Assembly (NCBI GenBank): GCA_036897445.1 | Contig: JAYMTL010000064.1 | Span: 1-64,000 of the forward strand | Direction: 5' to 3' | Length of the DNA: 64,000 bases | Origin: Pelargonium tetragonum | Taxonomy: Eukaryota; Streptophyta; Magnoliopsida; Geraniales; Geraniaceae | In this document: positions 1 through 13,308 of the stretch, in pieces | Numbering within the stretch: the first letter of the stretch is position 1 | How the letters are laid out: every line of letters begins with the position of its first letter | Made by a program: the position numbers and the translations under genes | Notes under the pieces: model-generated | What the model was told of the DNA's origin: nothing | Seen by the model: the letters and a program-made list of their open reading frames with translations, nothing else | Databases searched by the model: none

Positions 1-3000
1 CTATACCTTTCCTACGAGCCTTACTTTATGACTACTTAGTTTAACCCCTCTCCTTATTTACCAACTCCCAATCTAACTTGCTTTCTATAGTCTTGCTCTT
101 CATTAACTAGACTTAAAACATACAAGAGCCTTATTCTCTTCTCCTAGCTATTTTACTTTAGAGCGCTTATTAAACTACTAAGTCCCTTTAAATTCCTATG
201 AAACGAAACTGACAATAAAAACAGAAAAGGCCCCTGCTTAACAAGGCCCCAAAAGAGAACTTAGTAACTTACCTCTCACTCAGAACCTGCTTGTTATTTG
301 GAGCTAGAGCTAAAGAAAGACTTGTGCTTCTATTATAATAGGGGTCTTCCTCTTATTGCTCTTAGGATTTGGATGTACTTGTACTTTTTGTATAGAATAG
401 ATTGTATATAGGAATAGAAGGTAATATAGATTGATTCTTGATATTGATGTTTAGGACACTGTAATATGATGAGGGGTCTTAGGCTTAAACAACATAATAT
501 TTGTTTTAATTGCTAAGGTTCCTCTGGTTCCTTGGGTTTCTTTCTATTAAGAGGGTAGTGCCGTAATTAAAAAACTAGGAAGGCTTGAGACTTCGGTATA
601 ATACATTAACTATATAGCCTTTCTAGAAATCCCAACGTGCTCTACACAATAACTTATAAAACTTTTACCTTCTATTCGCTGCATATACCTATCCCGGGTA
701 CACTATCGGAGATATTTTCGACTATTCCCTTACTATATTATGTTCACTTGACAATTCTGGAGTATAGAGTCAAAGCGGGGTACATTATTAAAATGAAGTG
801 AATTCCAAGGTTTAAGGGTAGTTCATATAAAAGACCCGCCTACCTCACTACCTACTGCATTTCCCGGGTTCTGCAAACCTGGTAGGACCCTGTACAAATA
901 AAAAAGAAAAGTGGTGCTCGTGAAACTAAAATTAGACAAGTAGAATACCCGTGGAGTGGAATAGTTTATCCTTACTAACTTCCCAATACACCCAATATAA
1001 ATAGAGTGGGCCTTCTCTAACAAAGTATATCTATACTATAACACTATAACTTATCAATTAGTACTAAGACCTTATTTCGTTATCTCAGATTAGAATTATT
1101 CTCCAGAAAACTCACGAAAGCTAAGCCCTAATAACATGTATGTCTTGACCAATATTAGTCTTCAAAAGAAATTCTAAAAATAGAAAATAGGCATTGAGGA
1201 CCCAAGGTGCCGCCCCGTTCAGCATCTCTTTGAGAACCCTTTAATACTCGTAAATTAACAAGCGTTTTAGCTCTTTTTCGAGTCCTTTAAGAACCGCAAC
1301 TGCGTGTAGTAAAAACGAACTTGTCTTAACCGGAGACGTTAAGTGATTTCAAGGACCTGGTAGGTATTTAAAAGGCGACGAAATAAGTATAATTATGGAT
1401 CTATACCCCTTTGTTACAGACCTGGAGGACTGACTCTAGAAGATATAAGGGCTAATGTAGAATAAGAGTTATGAAACAAGAATATAAAGCACTCCCACAA
1501 TAAGCCATAGTGCCCCTCTTTATGTCTTGTTCTCTTCTTTTTTAATTCGAATTACTTCAGATTAGTTTCTAACAATCTATATAATAAGAACACGGCTTGA
1601 ACCTCGTAATTCTGCAAGTATTTAGCTGCGTTTATAAAGTCTCAAGCATTTCCTCAGGAGTTCTTTGAATATAGCTTATCCGGGCGTAAAGGGCTTAATA
1701 AAAATGATTCGGGAATTGGGACTTTTTAAAACCCTTTTAGTACTGGACTTTCATTGGGTGCTAGGGATTTTTTCTCTATTACATTCTATTGGGGCTCCGT
1801 CTTATCAGTAAAAAAGAAATTTTCCCTTTTCTTGGAAAGAGACCCGCTTTCTGGGTTTTTAGCTTACCTAAATTGCCAAAGGAAAGAAATAACAACAGGC
1901 TAAGTAAGTTCAAAATTCTTTGTATAAGAATGCATTAAAGCCGAGTGTAAAACACTAGTGGTAGGAAAAAGTTGTATAGTCCTTGTTATCTTAAGAAAAG
2001 GCATCCTCTTTGATTGCGAAACTAAAGGTGTTTGTTTTTCATATGGATCGAGATGCTTTATACCATAGACAAAAGACTCTTTAGATGTATAACGCACCTT
2101 ACTCAGGATTCGGCCCCATTCTTGAATCATCGACTTTTATTTCTTTCAAGGCTACCCCGTTTTTCCCGATAACTTGTCGAGAGCTCTGGTTCCTACCCTC
2201 ATAATATATTCTTTTTATTGGAGTGTTCCGTACATAATGGTACAAAATGAAGTACTTTTTACTATGTAAGAGATGTTAAATTACTAAATGAGCTTTACTA
2301 CTAAGTCAAACAAGGAAGTAATAGGCCTCCTAAATAGCTGCAGTTGTTCCTAGTTTTCTCTACTTTTGGTATTTTCATATTAGTAGGAGCAAATATATAG
2401 TGATGTGTAGAGAGAAGTTTCTAACTATATTTGTATAAAATCGAAGTCCTTTTTTTCATTTTATAAGCGAGAGATATTAACATTTAAAGAGTTTTATTTC
2501 TAAGCTTTTAGATAGACTAACTAAAAAAGTTCCTAAAAAAGGGGCAAGGAATTACTAGATAGAGTTAGTAGAAAGCCCTCCTGAAGCTTCCTAGTCACTA
2601 AAAGGTTTCAAATTAATTTGTAACATAACCGAAGAAATAGAAGTCTCTTGCCCCAAAACTTAATGCGAGAGAATAAACGTTCCCTTGTAAATGGACTTGT
2701 CGTAGTTTTCAATTTATGTCTTATTTCCTTTTTTACCTATTGAAAAAGATCCAAACATAATCATTAATGAATAAGCGATTCCTAGTAGGATTTAGTATAT
2801 CCTTCATTGTAACTGATAAAATTTTTACTTACGTCTTGAACAAAGCATAACCTGTCTTTCATAGAAACATACCCATTAGTGATGCAAGCTTGCAGATAGG
2901 GGCAGACTTAATATTGTTATAGTCTTGTTGGGGAAATAGGTCGTGGTGATTTAGACAAGATAGCTAGCTTTTTTGTACTTTGGAAAGAAGATTTTTTGGA

Positions 3001-6000
3001 TTATAGACTCTACTATACCTAATTTATTATGCTTTTTGCGATATTGCTCTTAAAAGGATTCCTTATAGAAACATTATACAGTACGCCTTTAGTAAATATC
3101 ATGAATAAGGAAGGGCACCTAAGTAGCTCCTCCGCAGCCAGTGCCGAATTTTATCAATTTTTTGTTGCAATACATAGGATATCTAATTCCTCCTTTTTAG
3201 ACTAGACGCGAAAGATTACTCCCGAGAGCTGCTTTAAATAGTATCTATTTCTTAGCTCTTCAACCAGATTCTAGTTACTCGGGCCTTATTTATTATCTTC
3301 TTATAGCAAAGAGCTGACAATTTTATAAGGAAAGGGGGAACTCTAACTAGAAATTCTGCATTGATAGTTTTCAGAGAATTCTTTCTTAAATGCTCCGTTT
3401 AAACTGCCTTTCAATTTTGGAAAGAAAACCCCTAATTTTACACTCAAAATCCAAATGAGTTGCCCTTTTATACTTAGAGGCGGGCTTCCTTTTCAGCTTC
3501 TAGTCATAAGGATACTCTTTCTTCAAGCAAGAAATTTTGTATTATTTTGTTTTCCTCTAGTACCGGGATTGCGTGCCAATTTCTAGATTCCTTATACTAA
3601 ATAGGTTTTGGATTCTTTTTCTCGCTTCCTATTGAACGGGAATTGTAGCTATTAACTTCGTAAAAATTCTCTTTTGCAAGCGTTTCCTAGTTTATGTACA
3701 GGACAAAGTGCTCTAAGTTGTCTTCCGTCTGGTTAAGGGCCCTTTTTAGGATTCTAGCTTTAGAATTGTTTTTACCTTTCTGACACTTCCTTAATTAATA
3801 ATGAATAGCATATAGAAAACTTTGTCCGGATTTTAGCACCCCTTACCTATAAAAACCCAAGTTTTTGAGGAATTGAATCTTTCAAAGTCTCGCTCGAGCT
3901 CAAGTATTTGTAGAGTGTCTTTATACCTTATAAAATAACTATAAATTTTCCTACTATCTATTTTAGCCTGGCTATAAGATCCTATTTAAGGGTTTATCTT
4001 GTAAACTTAAAAGAACCCTGCTTTATTTACTGAATTAGCTTCAACGGTACCTACACAAGTGGTAAAGCCCCATTTCCATATACAAGTTTTTTTATGTACC
4101 TCTTTTCGGATTATTGTGTATGCGCGGTCAAAAGCCCTTTTTGAATGGGTTTTCGCCGCGAGGATGATAAGGAAACTTCTTGATAATAGTTACACATTAC
4201 GTCAAAATAGAAAAATCTAGTCTATAAAATTAAGACTTTTTTAATATAGATGCTGTTAGAACTTTGACTTTTTTGATTTACGATAGAGCAGCGCTTTCCA
4301 AAATATAGATAAGGGGCAGAGTAATTTCCCGACAAGCCCCAATTAAAATTCTTATAATTTGGATATACCTTCACCGCTTTTCATATTATATATTTAGTAA
4401 GGATTTACATACACTTTACACGCAATTAAATAAAGAGACAAAAATTCATTGTATAATTATAATATAAAGGGAGTTTTAGGCTCGCGCGCCTGGGTCTATT
4501 CTCTTTAATCTACTCTCTTTAAGTTGAAGAAAATTTATAGGGATTTTTTCATTCTTGTCCAAAACACGAAATTTTTTTAGGTAAGCCGCATCTTACACCT
4601 CAATACTCCATACAGAATAAGGATATTTACATAGACCCGACCTTGGATTAGTACACAAGAGTTGCTAAAAAGGAGCCCTTAACTGTGCCCAAGTCCCTGC
4701 TGGAACCATTTCTCTGTAAAAATTAATAGAGCACTCATATAAAGTTATATCATACAGGGTTAATTTTTTCTAAGACTGAAAGTGTAGGGATAACCTCTTT
4801 ATGCCCGACAAATAAGTAGAAGGGACCCACTTAAAATCGAAAAAGATTTTTTGTAAAGGAGCTTCCTTTATAGATCCTTCTAAAGCTTTAGTTTGCTGTG
4901 ATATAAGTCAAGTATCAAAATTTTAATAATAAGGGTAGGAGCTCCTACTTTGATTTTTTTGTACATGAACTTAACTATGAACAGATTGTAACCTATGACT
5001 TTTCCTTCAAATAGGCATCAATCTACCAAGTGCCAACTTTCTTGAAAAATCCGCTAGCATACTACATCTCACTTACTAAAAGGACTCTTAAGAGTACGTC
5101 TCGATCCTTTAGCTAAGTTATTCTAAACCCCTTTTGTACTCGCTTAAAGCACCGGTATCCTTAGTAGTAGAAAAAAGTACAGAGTTATTGAAATATTATG
5201 TCTTTAATGAACAGAATTTCTTTTAATTGTCAGCGTTTACAAGCGGTTCCCTTTATTATATTTGAAATTGAATCCAGTAATCTCAAGCTATAGTTGCTAA
5301 AATAAAAATTTTTAAGGAGCTCCGTATAGCTGTAACTTAGATATTCCCTATTACTAAAGGGAAATTGAGTTTTTACTTAAAGAAGGGATACATTGAAGAG
5401 AGGTCTTGTATATTGTTTTTCTAGTACAAATCGTTAAGACTAAATGGGTGTAGTAATTCTTCCTTGAACATAAATTAACGGCATAAGAGAACTTATTACT
5501 TTATTAAGCTTATACTTGTTATATAATGGCCTGTTGAGAACAACTAGCAAATATCGTTACTTTCTCTACTACCTTGAATTTTTATTATAAATGGCAGAGC
5601 TTAGTACTAGTATTTCCGTTATTTAAAGATATCGGGATCCTCTCTAGTAAGAAAAACTAGGACTTTAACTACTTCTTTGTTTATTCAGGAGTATGTACAT
5701 CTTTTAACAATCGTCCAGCTCTATACTCCAATAAAAATGCTTTTACCTTAGTATCTCTTTTTCTTGTTTCTGAATTTTAGTTGCCCCGAATTAGTATTTC
5801 CTTTTTGAATTTGTAGGTCCCTAGCTAATGGATACGGTAGCTTTTCTATATTCTACTTATTGTAGGAAGACCCCTTCCCTTTTCGGTTCTATCTCTAAAA
5901 TCTTACTTTAGATTTGCAATTCCGTTTTTATTAAAAAGGGAGGAAGTTAAGTATATTTTTTAGCTTGATTTTGAGACATTAAGACTAAAATCCTGTATGT

Positions 6001-9000
6001 TATAACGCGGTAAGTCAATTGAGAAATCCCAACAAGAGTCTACTGAAAGCCTGTGTTTATGCCTCATCTGGAATAAACTTTATCAAAAGGGGTCTCATTT
6101 TTTTATAATTTGCAGACTACCTATAAATTAAGATTGGAAAATTCCCGACCTTTCCAAGCTATATTCTAGGATATTCCTATTAAAAGCTTAATTCCTGGCG
6201 GGTGTCTATCTTAAAATCTTGGTAATCTTAGTATCTTTAATAATTACATTACCTTGCATCCACTTAATAAATGCTCTATTAGGTAAAGAGTTGTATAAAA
6301 GAGTCACTTATCGGGATATTCTATAAATTGAAGCAAATTATTAGAAATTGCTGCTTAACAGACACTACAAGCTTAAACTAAACTTTACACACGGATGTAC
6401 CTGGTTCTGAGTTGATATGATCCACACAACTCCTTTTTTGTCTAGTATAACTAGTTTACTATTTTTTAATATAAATCGCATTAGGAATTATAAAGTGGGT
6501 TCTCTTTTATGAAATAGGCATGCAAAGACTCGAGTATTTTACATAAAAAGTTAAGATAAGCTCCTATGAAAGGGATCCCTCTCTCTGTAAGCTGAAATAT
6601 TCATAATAGTAAGGATTCTTTAGTTCCTATCAAAAACTCGGTATAAAAACGAGTAAAAAAGAGTACTTATCTAATGAGCAACTTAATTATCATTATTTAA
6701 GGAGGATAAATAGTGCTCGCTTTCCTTTCTTGGAACTAACAAACTAAATTATATAACTAAGTTTTAGTAAAAGAAGTTCCAAAGGAACTTCCTAAGAAGA
6801 ATATAATAAACTGGCTACAAGGAAACTTTTCAGTTGCAAAATTTGATAATGAATTACTGCCTAATACTATATAATACCTTTAGTTTGAGAAAATTGCCGT
6901 ATATCTTTACTGTATCATATAACTAAAATTCGCTTTACGCTTACTTGGCAGATGGGCCCCTATATTACTTAACACAGAATTAAGTTGCTTCCGCGTATTC
7001 TCCGTAAATCTTTTTTTACTATAAGCTTGCGCTTTTAGAGCGCACAATCGTATTTTTTGCTAGTTGTTCTTTTTGTATATCTGAGCCTGTGAGAGCTCTA
7101 TAGGGGTTGCTCATAATAATTAAGTATTTTATACTGATGGGCTTCCTTATTAGAAATTTTAAGGATTTACGTGGGTTATTTTATTTGGTCGAAGTCATTT
7201 AGTTGTGAATATTTTTGAGAAGCAGGTATATTGTAATAAGAATACCCTAGCAATAGAAGTAAGTTACTTTGTTTACTTTTCTGTTTTATGTCATCTGAAT
7301 TCCAATAGAATAATATTAGACTTCTCTGTGTTACGAACTCCTAATTGCTTACTAGCTAAAGGGCTATACTAGAAGAAAAAACATAAGTTAATACTGATTG
7401 TAATATCATAAACATTAGATATAAAAAAGTGAATGGCTTGTATTAGAGTTTAGTAAAATAGATAGAACGAAACTTAGGTGGGCTGCGCGCGTTATAGACC
7501 AGATAAATGGGCATAGAGTCAGTTTAGAAAATATATACTTATTCAATTTCGACCTAAGACTTTAAAATAAATGGAGTTCTAGGGTGTTTAAAAGAAAAAG
7601 AGGGAATCCTAAATTAAGAATCACTACTAGAGGAACAAGGGAGTTCTACAGGGATCCCTTAGATATGCGGATCTGAGTCAATGAGTTAAACAAGCTTTAA
7701 GGTTTCTAATCTTAGAGGAATAGGAAATTGTTTATCCGTAGACTTCAATAAGCTAAATCTGGCTACCTATTTTCATAAAGAACCTGGTAAAAGTCAATTC
7801 CTTACCGTTCCCCTAACCGACTCCTTTTTTGATCCAAGAGAATAGCGGAGACTTAATATAAAAAGAATCGGAAGAACTCCCATTATCTGTATTGTATTGT
7901 GCATACTTCATTTTCCTAAGGATTTCTCTTAAATAGACGACGGATCCCAAAGCATTCTTTATATTTGAGGGTTTTAGCAAGAGTTTCTTGTATTTCCCGG
8001 AGTTCTAATAGGTTACCAGTTTTTCCCTAATAGAGAGAGAACCTCCTCCCATTGATTTTAAGTTAGAAAAGTAGGTGAGAGAATTTAGACTTTGTCTCTA
8101 TCCAAGCGAGTCTTTATTTAAACAAAAGTACTATACTTGACTGTTTAATTAATTAAAGATATCCCCCTTATTGTATTAAGGCATCTTTAAGAATCCAGTG
8201 AAGAACCTCTATTAATTTAATAAGGAAATTTCAGTGTATTGCTAGAAATTTTTACCGGGGTTTTTACACAAGTTTACAACTAAGAATTTATCAAGCGTCA
8301 ACCTGTCATATTACTAGTCAAAATCTTACTAAGAAGTACGCTCTAGATTTAGTAGAGAAATAGCACAAGCGGCAGGTTTGCAAAAAACTTTCGGGGAATA
8401 AAAACAAACCTTTAGGAATAAGGACCCCATTTTATTTAACCTAATAAGTTTTAAGAAATCCTTGGTTTTATTAGTTACACCCTATCTCAAGAGAATACTA
8501 AGCAACAAATCCTACCTTTCAAGAAAGCTAAAAGTTTCCCCTTATATTATCTTTAGTAAACTCGGCTTTATAATAACTCCCGTAAACCTTATAAGCCCAC
8601 TTTATATTTATGAATTTAAAAGTTGAACAAAGAACACTATGAAATGGAAGCTGCACAGTAAATCCTAAGGCAAACTGACTTACGATAGGTTTCTATCAAG
8701 AAAATGTAAGGTTTCATCCAAAGGACTTATTACTATTAAATAAATACCAAGGAATGCTAAAACTTAACTCCGTGTAAACAAACTCAAGGGAGCTTTCCTA
8801 GAAAATTCTATTACTAAATTCAAGTATAGAGAACTTAAACTCCTTTCTTTAGAGAGACATACCGCTGGGCGGCTGAGCCGAAGAATTACTTAATAAAAGA
8901 AAAAAGTTAAACTTAGTATCGTAAACTTAATCTCATAGATAGCTTCAGGGAAGTCTTTTACAAATATTAAGAAAGGAGATTCACTAACAAAATCCGAAAA

Positions 9001-9389
9001 TCCCATAAAACCTAAATTTACTAAACGAGGGGGTTTCTTATTTTAATTTATAGCCCAGCTCTTTGTTCTCAATATACCTATCCTTGAAAGGGGAGAGGGG
9101 CCCCACTAAGGCAACGAATCTAAGGAGTATCCGTATTTTATATCCTAGAATAGTTGGTGTATCTACGACCTCAAAAGGGGGTTCTCTTAGATTCTTAGAA
9201 AGGGTTTTCCCGATAAAACTAAAGTAGGGCTATACCTAAGATTATATATATTAACTATCCTGGCAGTTAGCTTCAGGGCAGTCAATTGTATTCTTAATGG
9301 GGTTCCCAAAGGTTTACCCCACGGATGTACTTGAAGGCTTTATTTGCTACATTACATCAAAATCAAAGTAAATACTTGTTCTTTTTTGT
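1..9389. other. AT-rich spacer, no gene recognised
   Basis: No tRNA, rRNA or protein family is recognisable on either strand, and all frames are closed within about 75 codons. The text is a patchwork of short A, T, purine and pyrimidine runs typical of long-decayed spacer. The only definite local structure noted is a 14-bp perfect palindrome at 4935-4948. Several GGGATCCC-type palindromes also occur, at about 5635, 6573, 7652 and 7942. A real but unknown RNA gene cannot be excluded by reading alone. Confidence 0.6.
4935..4948. repeat. 14-bp perfect palindrome
   Basis: GTAGGAGCTCCTAC is its own reverse complement with no spacer. It is isolated in AT-rich spacer and no neighbouring gene suggests a terminator role. 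At this length it could arise by chance in a 64-kb window. Confidence 0.7.
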
Positions 9390-9608
9390 TTGAGTTGTCT
9401 GAGGAATCGCTTAAATAGAGAATGTTTTGTCTGGTTCAACCTCTTGCCAAGGCATATGGAAGCGATCCTGGCCGGGAATTTCAACAGTAAAGTAGGAAAC
9501 ACTTTGGTGCCCTTTGCTTATATACTTAGAATGAAATTCTTTGTACAATTTGTTGATAAAGGAAACTTTGATTCGGAAGGACTAAGCAGGAATTTCGAGG
9601 AGGTTTAA
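9390..9608 (+). other. 72-codon open frame with a weak endonuclease-like motif
   Basis: The frame starts with TTG and runs 72 codons to a TAA. Residues 26-37 read ILAGNFNSKVGN, which resembles the GDFNAKVG strand of the apurinic-type endonuclease of LINE retroelements. If that is the origin, the catalytic Asp is Asn here and the remaining endonuclease and reverse transcriptase regions are not visible nearby. The frame opens on AATCGCTTAAATAGAG, a phrase shared with several other spacer sites in this window, which points to repeat-derived sequence. A chance resemblance is the more likely explanation; I do not call this a gene. Confidence 0.15.
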
Positions 9609-10903
9609 AGAATTCTTTCTTATTGGTTTTCAAATAATTAATAATTGATTGTAACATTAATGGAATATCCTTTCTATTTCCAAAAAAAAGGTCTAAATCA
9701 AACCAAGCTGAATTCCGTACTTCTCAAAAATGGGATATGGGTTAAGCGGGCATCCCTAATTATTCTTTCTTTCCTTTGTTTTGGATACCCCGGCAATTGA
9801 GCCGTAGGCGTATTACTTTATTACAGCGAATTTTCTCTCTATTTGAGTTTACAGGCAATTCAGCGCCTAGACCCCTCCTCCCTCATACAACGAGTTTAAG
9901 GCTTGGTAATAAGTAAAAGATTTTCTATTTGTTAGAATCGAGTTATAATTGGGCCTACAAGTGCTTATAAGTGTTAACTCGTTTTAAGGGAATTAAGGCA
10001 AGTGTAACCTTAGATCTGAACAAAGTGAAGAGTAAGACTTGCTTGTGTATCCGGGTTCCAGTTAAGGGCAACTTAAGCGTCTGGGCGAGTTTTTCAGTAA
10101 GTAAAGGAATAGGAGGACTTTCAGGCTAAAGAAGTAAGGCTGCTTTCTTATTTTCCTGATCTAGTTTCAAGTAGGAAGTCAAAAGGCAAGTACTCTTACT
10201 TTTTTAGTTACAGAAAAGGGGGATTACAAGATCTTCAATTGAATTCTGAAGTATCCAAGGGATATCTAAGAATACTCTCTAACTTTGACTTATAAGTAGA
10301 ATAAAGGTACAGAATCTCATTTAATAAACTTTATTGCTGGCTATAGCATTGAGTAGTAGAGTTTTTTATCATATTCGTATTGCATTATTACAATGTAAAG
10401 TAAGTCCCGGTTCTTTAAAGCTAAGGAAAAAGTGTAATTAAGTTAAGACAATTATTTATGTTTGTTTATACCTCTACTTAGTATACAAATTTTATATATA
10501 AAACCCTTTTTGCTTTAATCTAAACCGAGTTGAGTTATATAAAGAACTTAATTAGAGTTTACCATTCCTATATAATAAAGTTTAAAGTAGAGGTCTAATG
10601 TGCAAGCCTTGCAAATTTTAGGGTAACTTAATTACAAGCTAGTTCTGCCTTTCTATATAAACTTAAATAATCTAACTAATTCTTACTAAACCCAGAGAAT
10701 AAGAAAAAGTAGAAAGAATACAGTGCTAATAGGGGCTCCGTCAAGAAGCTAAATCTAAGTCATTTTTTATAGTGATCCTAAGCTGAAGACTTTTTTTATA
10801 ATAGAGACAATTAATTCTTTTACCAGTTAAAGTAAATATAAGTCATTATTCTAATAGTTTAATATTTTTCTTGATGATTTAATTTAGTAAATACGCATTA
10901 ATT

Positions 10904-10981
10904 CCTGGCTGTACCAGAGGAGAAGCGTGTCCATAAACGGAACAATAGGGGGAAAGCCACGGAGACCCTACTCGCGGCCTC
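10904..10981. other. GC-rich island of unknown origin
   Basis: These 78 bp are about 59% G+C by hand count, inside sequence near 30%. The core includes GGGGGAAAGCCACGGAGACC and ends in CTCGCGGCCTC. The plus frame from 10902 is open for about 30 codons but is preceded directly by a TAA and has no ATG, so coding is not supported. It may be a surviving piece of an older gene, intron or transferred DNA. I could not match it to any plant mitochondrial gene from memory. Confidence 0.45.
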
Positions 10982-12603
10982 AAAATTAACAATTAAATAA
11001 TTAGAAATGTTTCATATCAAAAGTACTCTCTAAGATAAGATTTATTAACAAGTTTTTCTTTATCCTACCCGTATGTGTTACCTGACTTCTGCTTATCCCG
11101 TTAGGATAATGTTATTCATGTATTCACCTTTAGAAGAAGCCCTTACCAAATTAAGGTTACCGGAGCCTTTCCTTTATGAAAAATTTAAGGCTCTTGAGGG
11201 TTAATTTAGCTTTTTTTTATAACTATAAAAAGTAAGTAAAATATGGATATGGAAAAGCTAAAAGATAAGGAGTGTAGTAGCAGCATTAATATTTAGAATT
11301 TACTTCATTTGAAAGGTCAATATCTTACTAAGGGAGCTAGTTAGAAGAAAATATACCAAATACTTATCTGGAATCCTAAAAGGTCCTTAGGATTGTTAAT
11401 ACGTTTTTTATCCAAATATCCCCCAACTACTTAGAACACAATAAGAAAGCTAGGTAGTGGGTGTTTACCTGTTCTAGTCAAACCCTTGTTATACTATATT
11501 TCAAGAACCCCCGCATATAATCTATAACTTTGAATTTCTTGTACTTCATTTTTATAGTAACATCGTTTTTAAAACTACGGAATTCTCCCGCCGGTTGAAG
11601 TACCTTGGGGTACAAAAAATTTTACTAAGCAAACTTCCTATAACCTGCAAAAATAAGTATTAGCACTCTCCCCTTTTTTCCGAAACCTGTTAGTTAAAGT
11701 TTGCAACTTTCCTATCTTTGATTAATACCTTTTATGAAGTATATACCCCTTTTGTAAGGAGTACCCAGAATATTCAGTATTTGCTATTGTCTATCTATAA
11801 TGAGTTACTAAAGAGTAAGACGCGGTACCAATTTCAAGTCCCCGCCCTAAGCAATCTTTTGACCCTTCCTAGTTGAGACTTGCCTAATTACTATAAATTC
11901 AGTATTAGACTTTGATACCCCTCAAAACATTAATACCAAAAGGAGAACCCATAAAAGCGGTACTTTCTACTAAAAATCGCACGAGAGTTTAGCGATAAAG
12001 AACCCTAATTTCATTATATTATTAAAAATCTCTCTTCAATATAGGTAACCTAGAAAAAAAATTCCATAAAAGGCTCGCGTAATGTACTAAATATACCCCT
12101 AGGGTTTAGCTGAAAAAGGTTTTTATAGCAAGAGGACCGTGTGGAGTTTTTTTGTCGTGCATGACTCCTAACTTTCAAAAAGGGAGATCCACTTGAGATT
12201 TAAGAATTTTTTTAACACGCCCTTTTTCGGGGAAACCCCAATTATCAACCAAATAAAGTGCCCAGGTCGGGATTTGATATCTTATGGCCTATCGAAGCAG
12301 GAAGCTTCATATAAGTGCTTTTTAACATATAAAAACCTAACAAAAAACCCTATTTAGTTTTACAAGTTCAGAGCCCTCATTCTTTCATTGTACCCGAAAT
12401 AGTTCCCTATTGTAGCTACTCTTTTTTGCATAACTTGAAAAGGGGAGTCCTGTGCGAAATTTAGACAACTAGCCTCTTGTATACTACGCCTCGTAGTTGT
12501 ACCTCTGAAATGATACAAGTCAAGAATAAAAGTTCAGTATTTAACACCCCAAAAAGGCTCTTAGCATTGTCGGTATTTTGCGCTTCTTAATTGCATTACC
12601 TTT

Positions 12604-12627
12604 ATTATAGATTTATAAATCTATAAT
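12604..12627. repeat. 24-bp perfect palindrome
   Basis: Twelve bases, ATTATAGATTTA, are followed directly by their exact reverse complement. A perfect 24-bp palindrome is unexpected by chance in 64 kb of this composition. It could extrude as a cruciform or fold as an AT hairpin in RNA. There is no T-run to suggest a bacterial-style terminator and no adjacent gene; trnF begins about 580 bp downstream. Confidence 0.85.
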
Positions 12628-13206
12628 TTATAAAACCTGTTACCACAATTAGAAATTGGAGTTTAGACTGCACGGAGTTATTTTGATTTCTATATACCTA
12701 CATATCTTTAGTATTTTGTGGATCTTTCGCTTTCTAGGAAATGCTAAGTATAAGTATTCTTAAAATCTCCTTGGAGAAGTATTCAAAAAAGCTAACCGGA
12801 CTTGCATAGTAAAAGCACTTTTCTCTATTAGGTACCTTTCCTTTTGCACCCATAGAGGTATCAGTTTACTCTTATATTATAGTTTTAGAAAAGAAACTCT
12901 TTTGGCAATCTCTAGCCTCTACAAATAACAGTATAATAATTTGCAAATATCAAAAAATGAAACATAAATTTTTGGAGTATCTCCACCTAGAGTTTTAAAT
13001 AAAAAGCATAACAAATCCAGTTACAAAAAAAGAAGGATTTCGTTTCACTTTTTGGGAATGCTGTATAATAGAATGAACAACTTAATTTATTTCTTACATA
13101 ACAGACACTAAAAAATTAAGTGAGAAGGAAGCCCGGAATTCACTTAGATAGAGTGCTAATAATAATAATATTGCAACAGTGTATTTACTCCACATAGTAG
13201 CGGTAG

Positions 13207-13279
13207 GCTCAGATAGCTCAGTTGGTAGAGCTTTGGACTGAAAATCCTTCGGTCAGTGGTTCAAGTCCGCTTCTGAGCA
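13207..13279 (+). tRNA. trnF-GAA: tRNA-Phe (GAA), mitochondrial type, weakened anticodon stem
   Basis: This 73-nt sequence folds as a cloverleaf. The acceptor stem GCTCAGA/TCTGAGC is fully paired. The D arm is GCTC/GAGC around a GTTGG-type loop. The anticodon loop CTGAAAA carries GAA at 13240-13242. The T arm AGTGG/CCGCT (one T-G pair) closes the loop TTCAAGT, and the discriminator is A. It would decode UUU and UUC codons. The two base pairs of the anticodon stem nearest the D arm are broken: TTGGA faces TCCTT, leaving two T-T mismatches, where the plant mitochondrial gene as I recall it has AAGGA. The exact AAA-to-TTT change looks like a three-base microinversion. The gene may tolerate this or may be in early decay. 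It heads a cluster with trnP and trnE remnants on the same strand. Confidence 0.78.
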
Positions 13280-13308
13280 AGAAAACAGAAAAAGAAAGTC
13301 ATGTAGTG

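Larger units (their letters stand above)
9609..13206. other. AT-rich spacer before the tRNA cluster
   Basis: No gene is recognised. The stretch contains a GC-rich island at 10904-10981 and a 24-bp palindrome at 12604-12627, listed separately. Immediately before trnF there is a short AAT trinucleotide run near 13157-13170. No promoter motif could be assigned with any confidence. Confidence 0.6.

Noticed and set aside
9799-9815. GAGCCGTAGGCG, resembling the start of a group II intron domain V
   Set aside because: The matching 3' strand (ACGGTTC-like) and the 34-nt hairpin shape are absent downstream.
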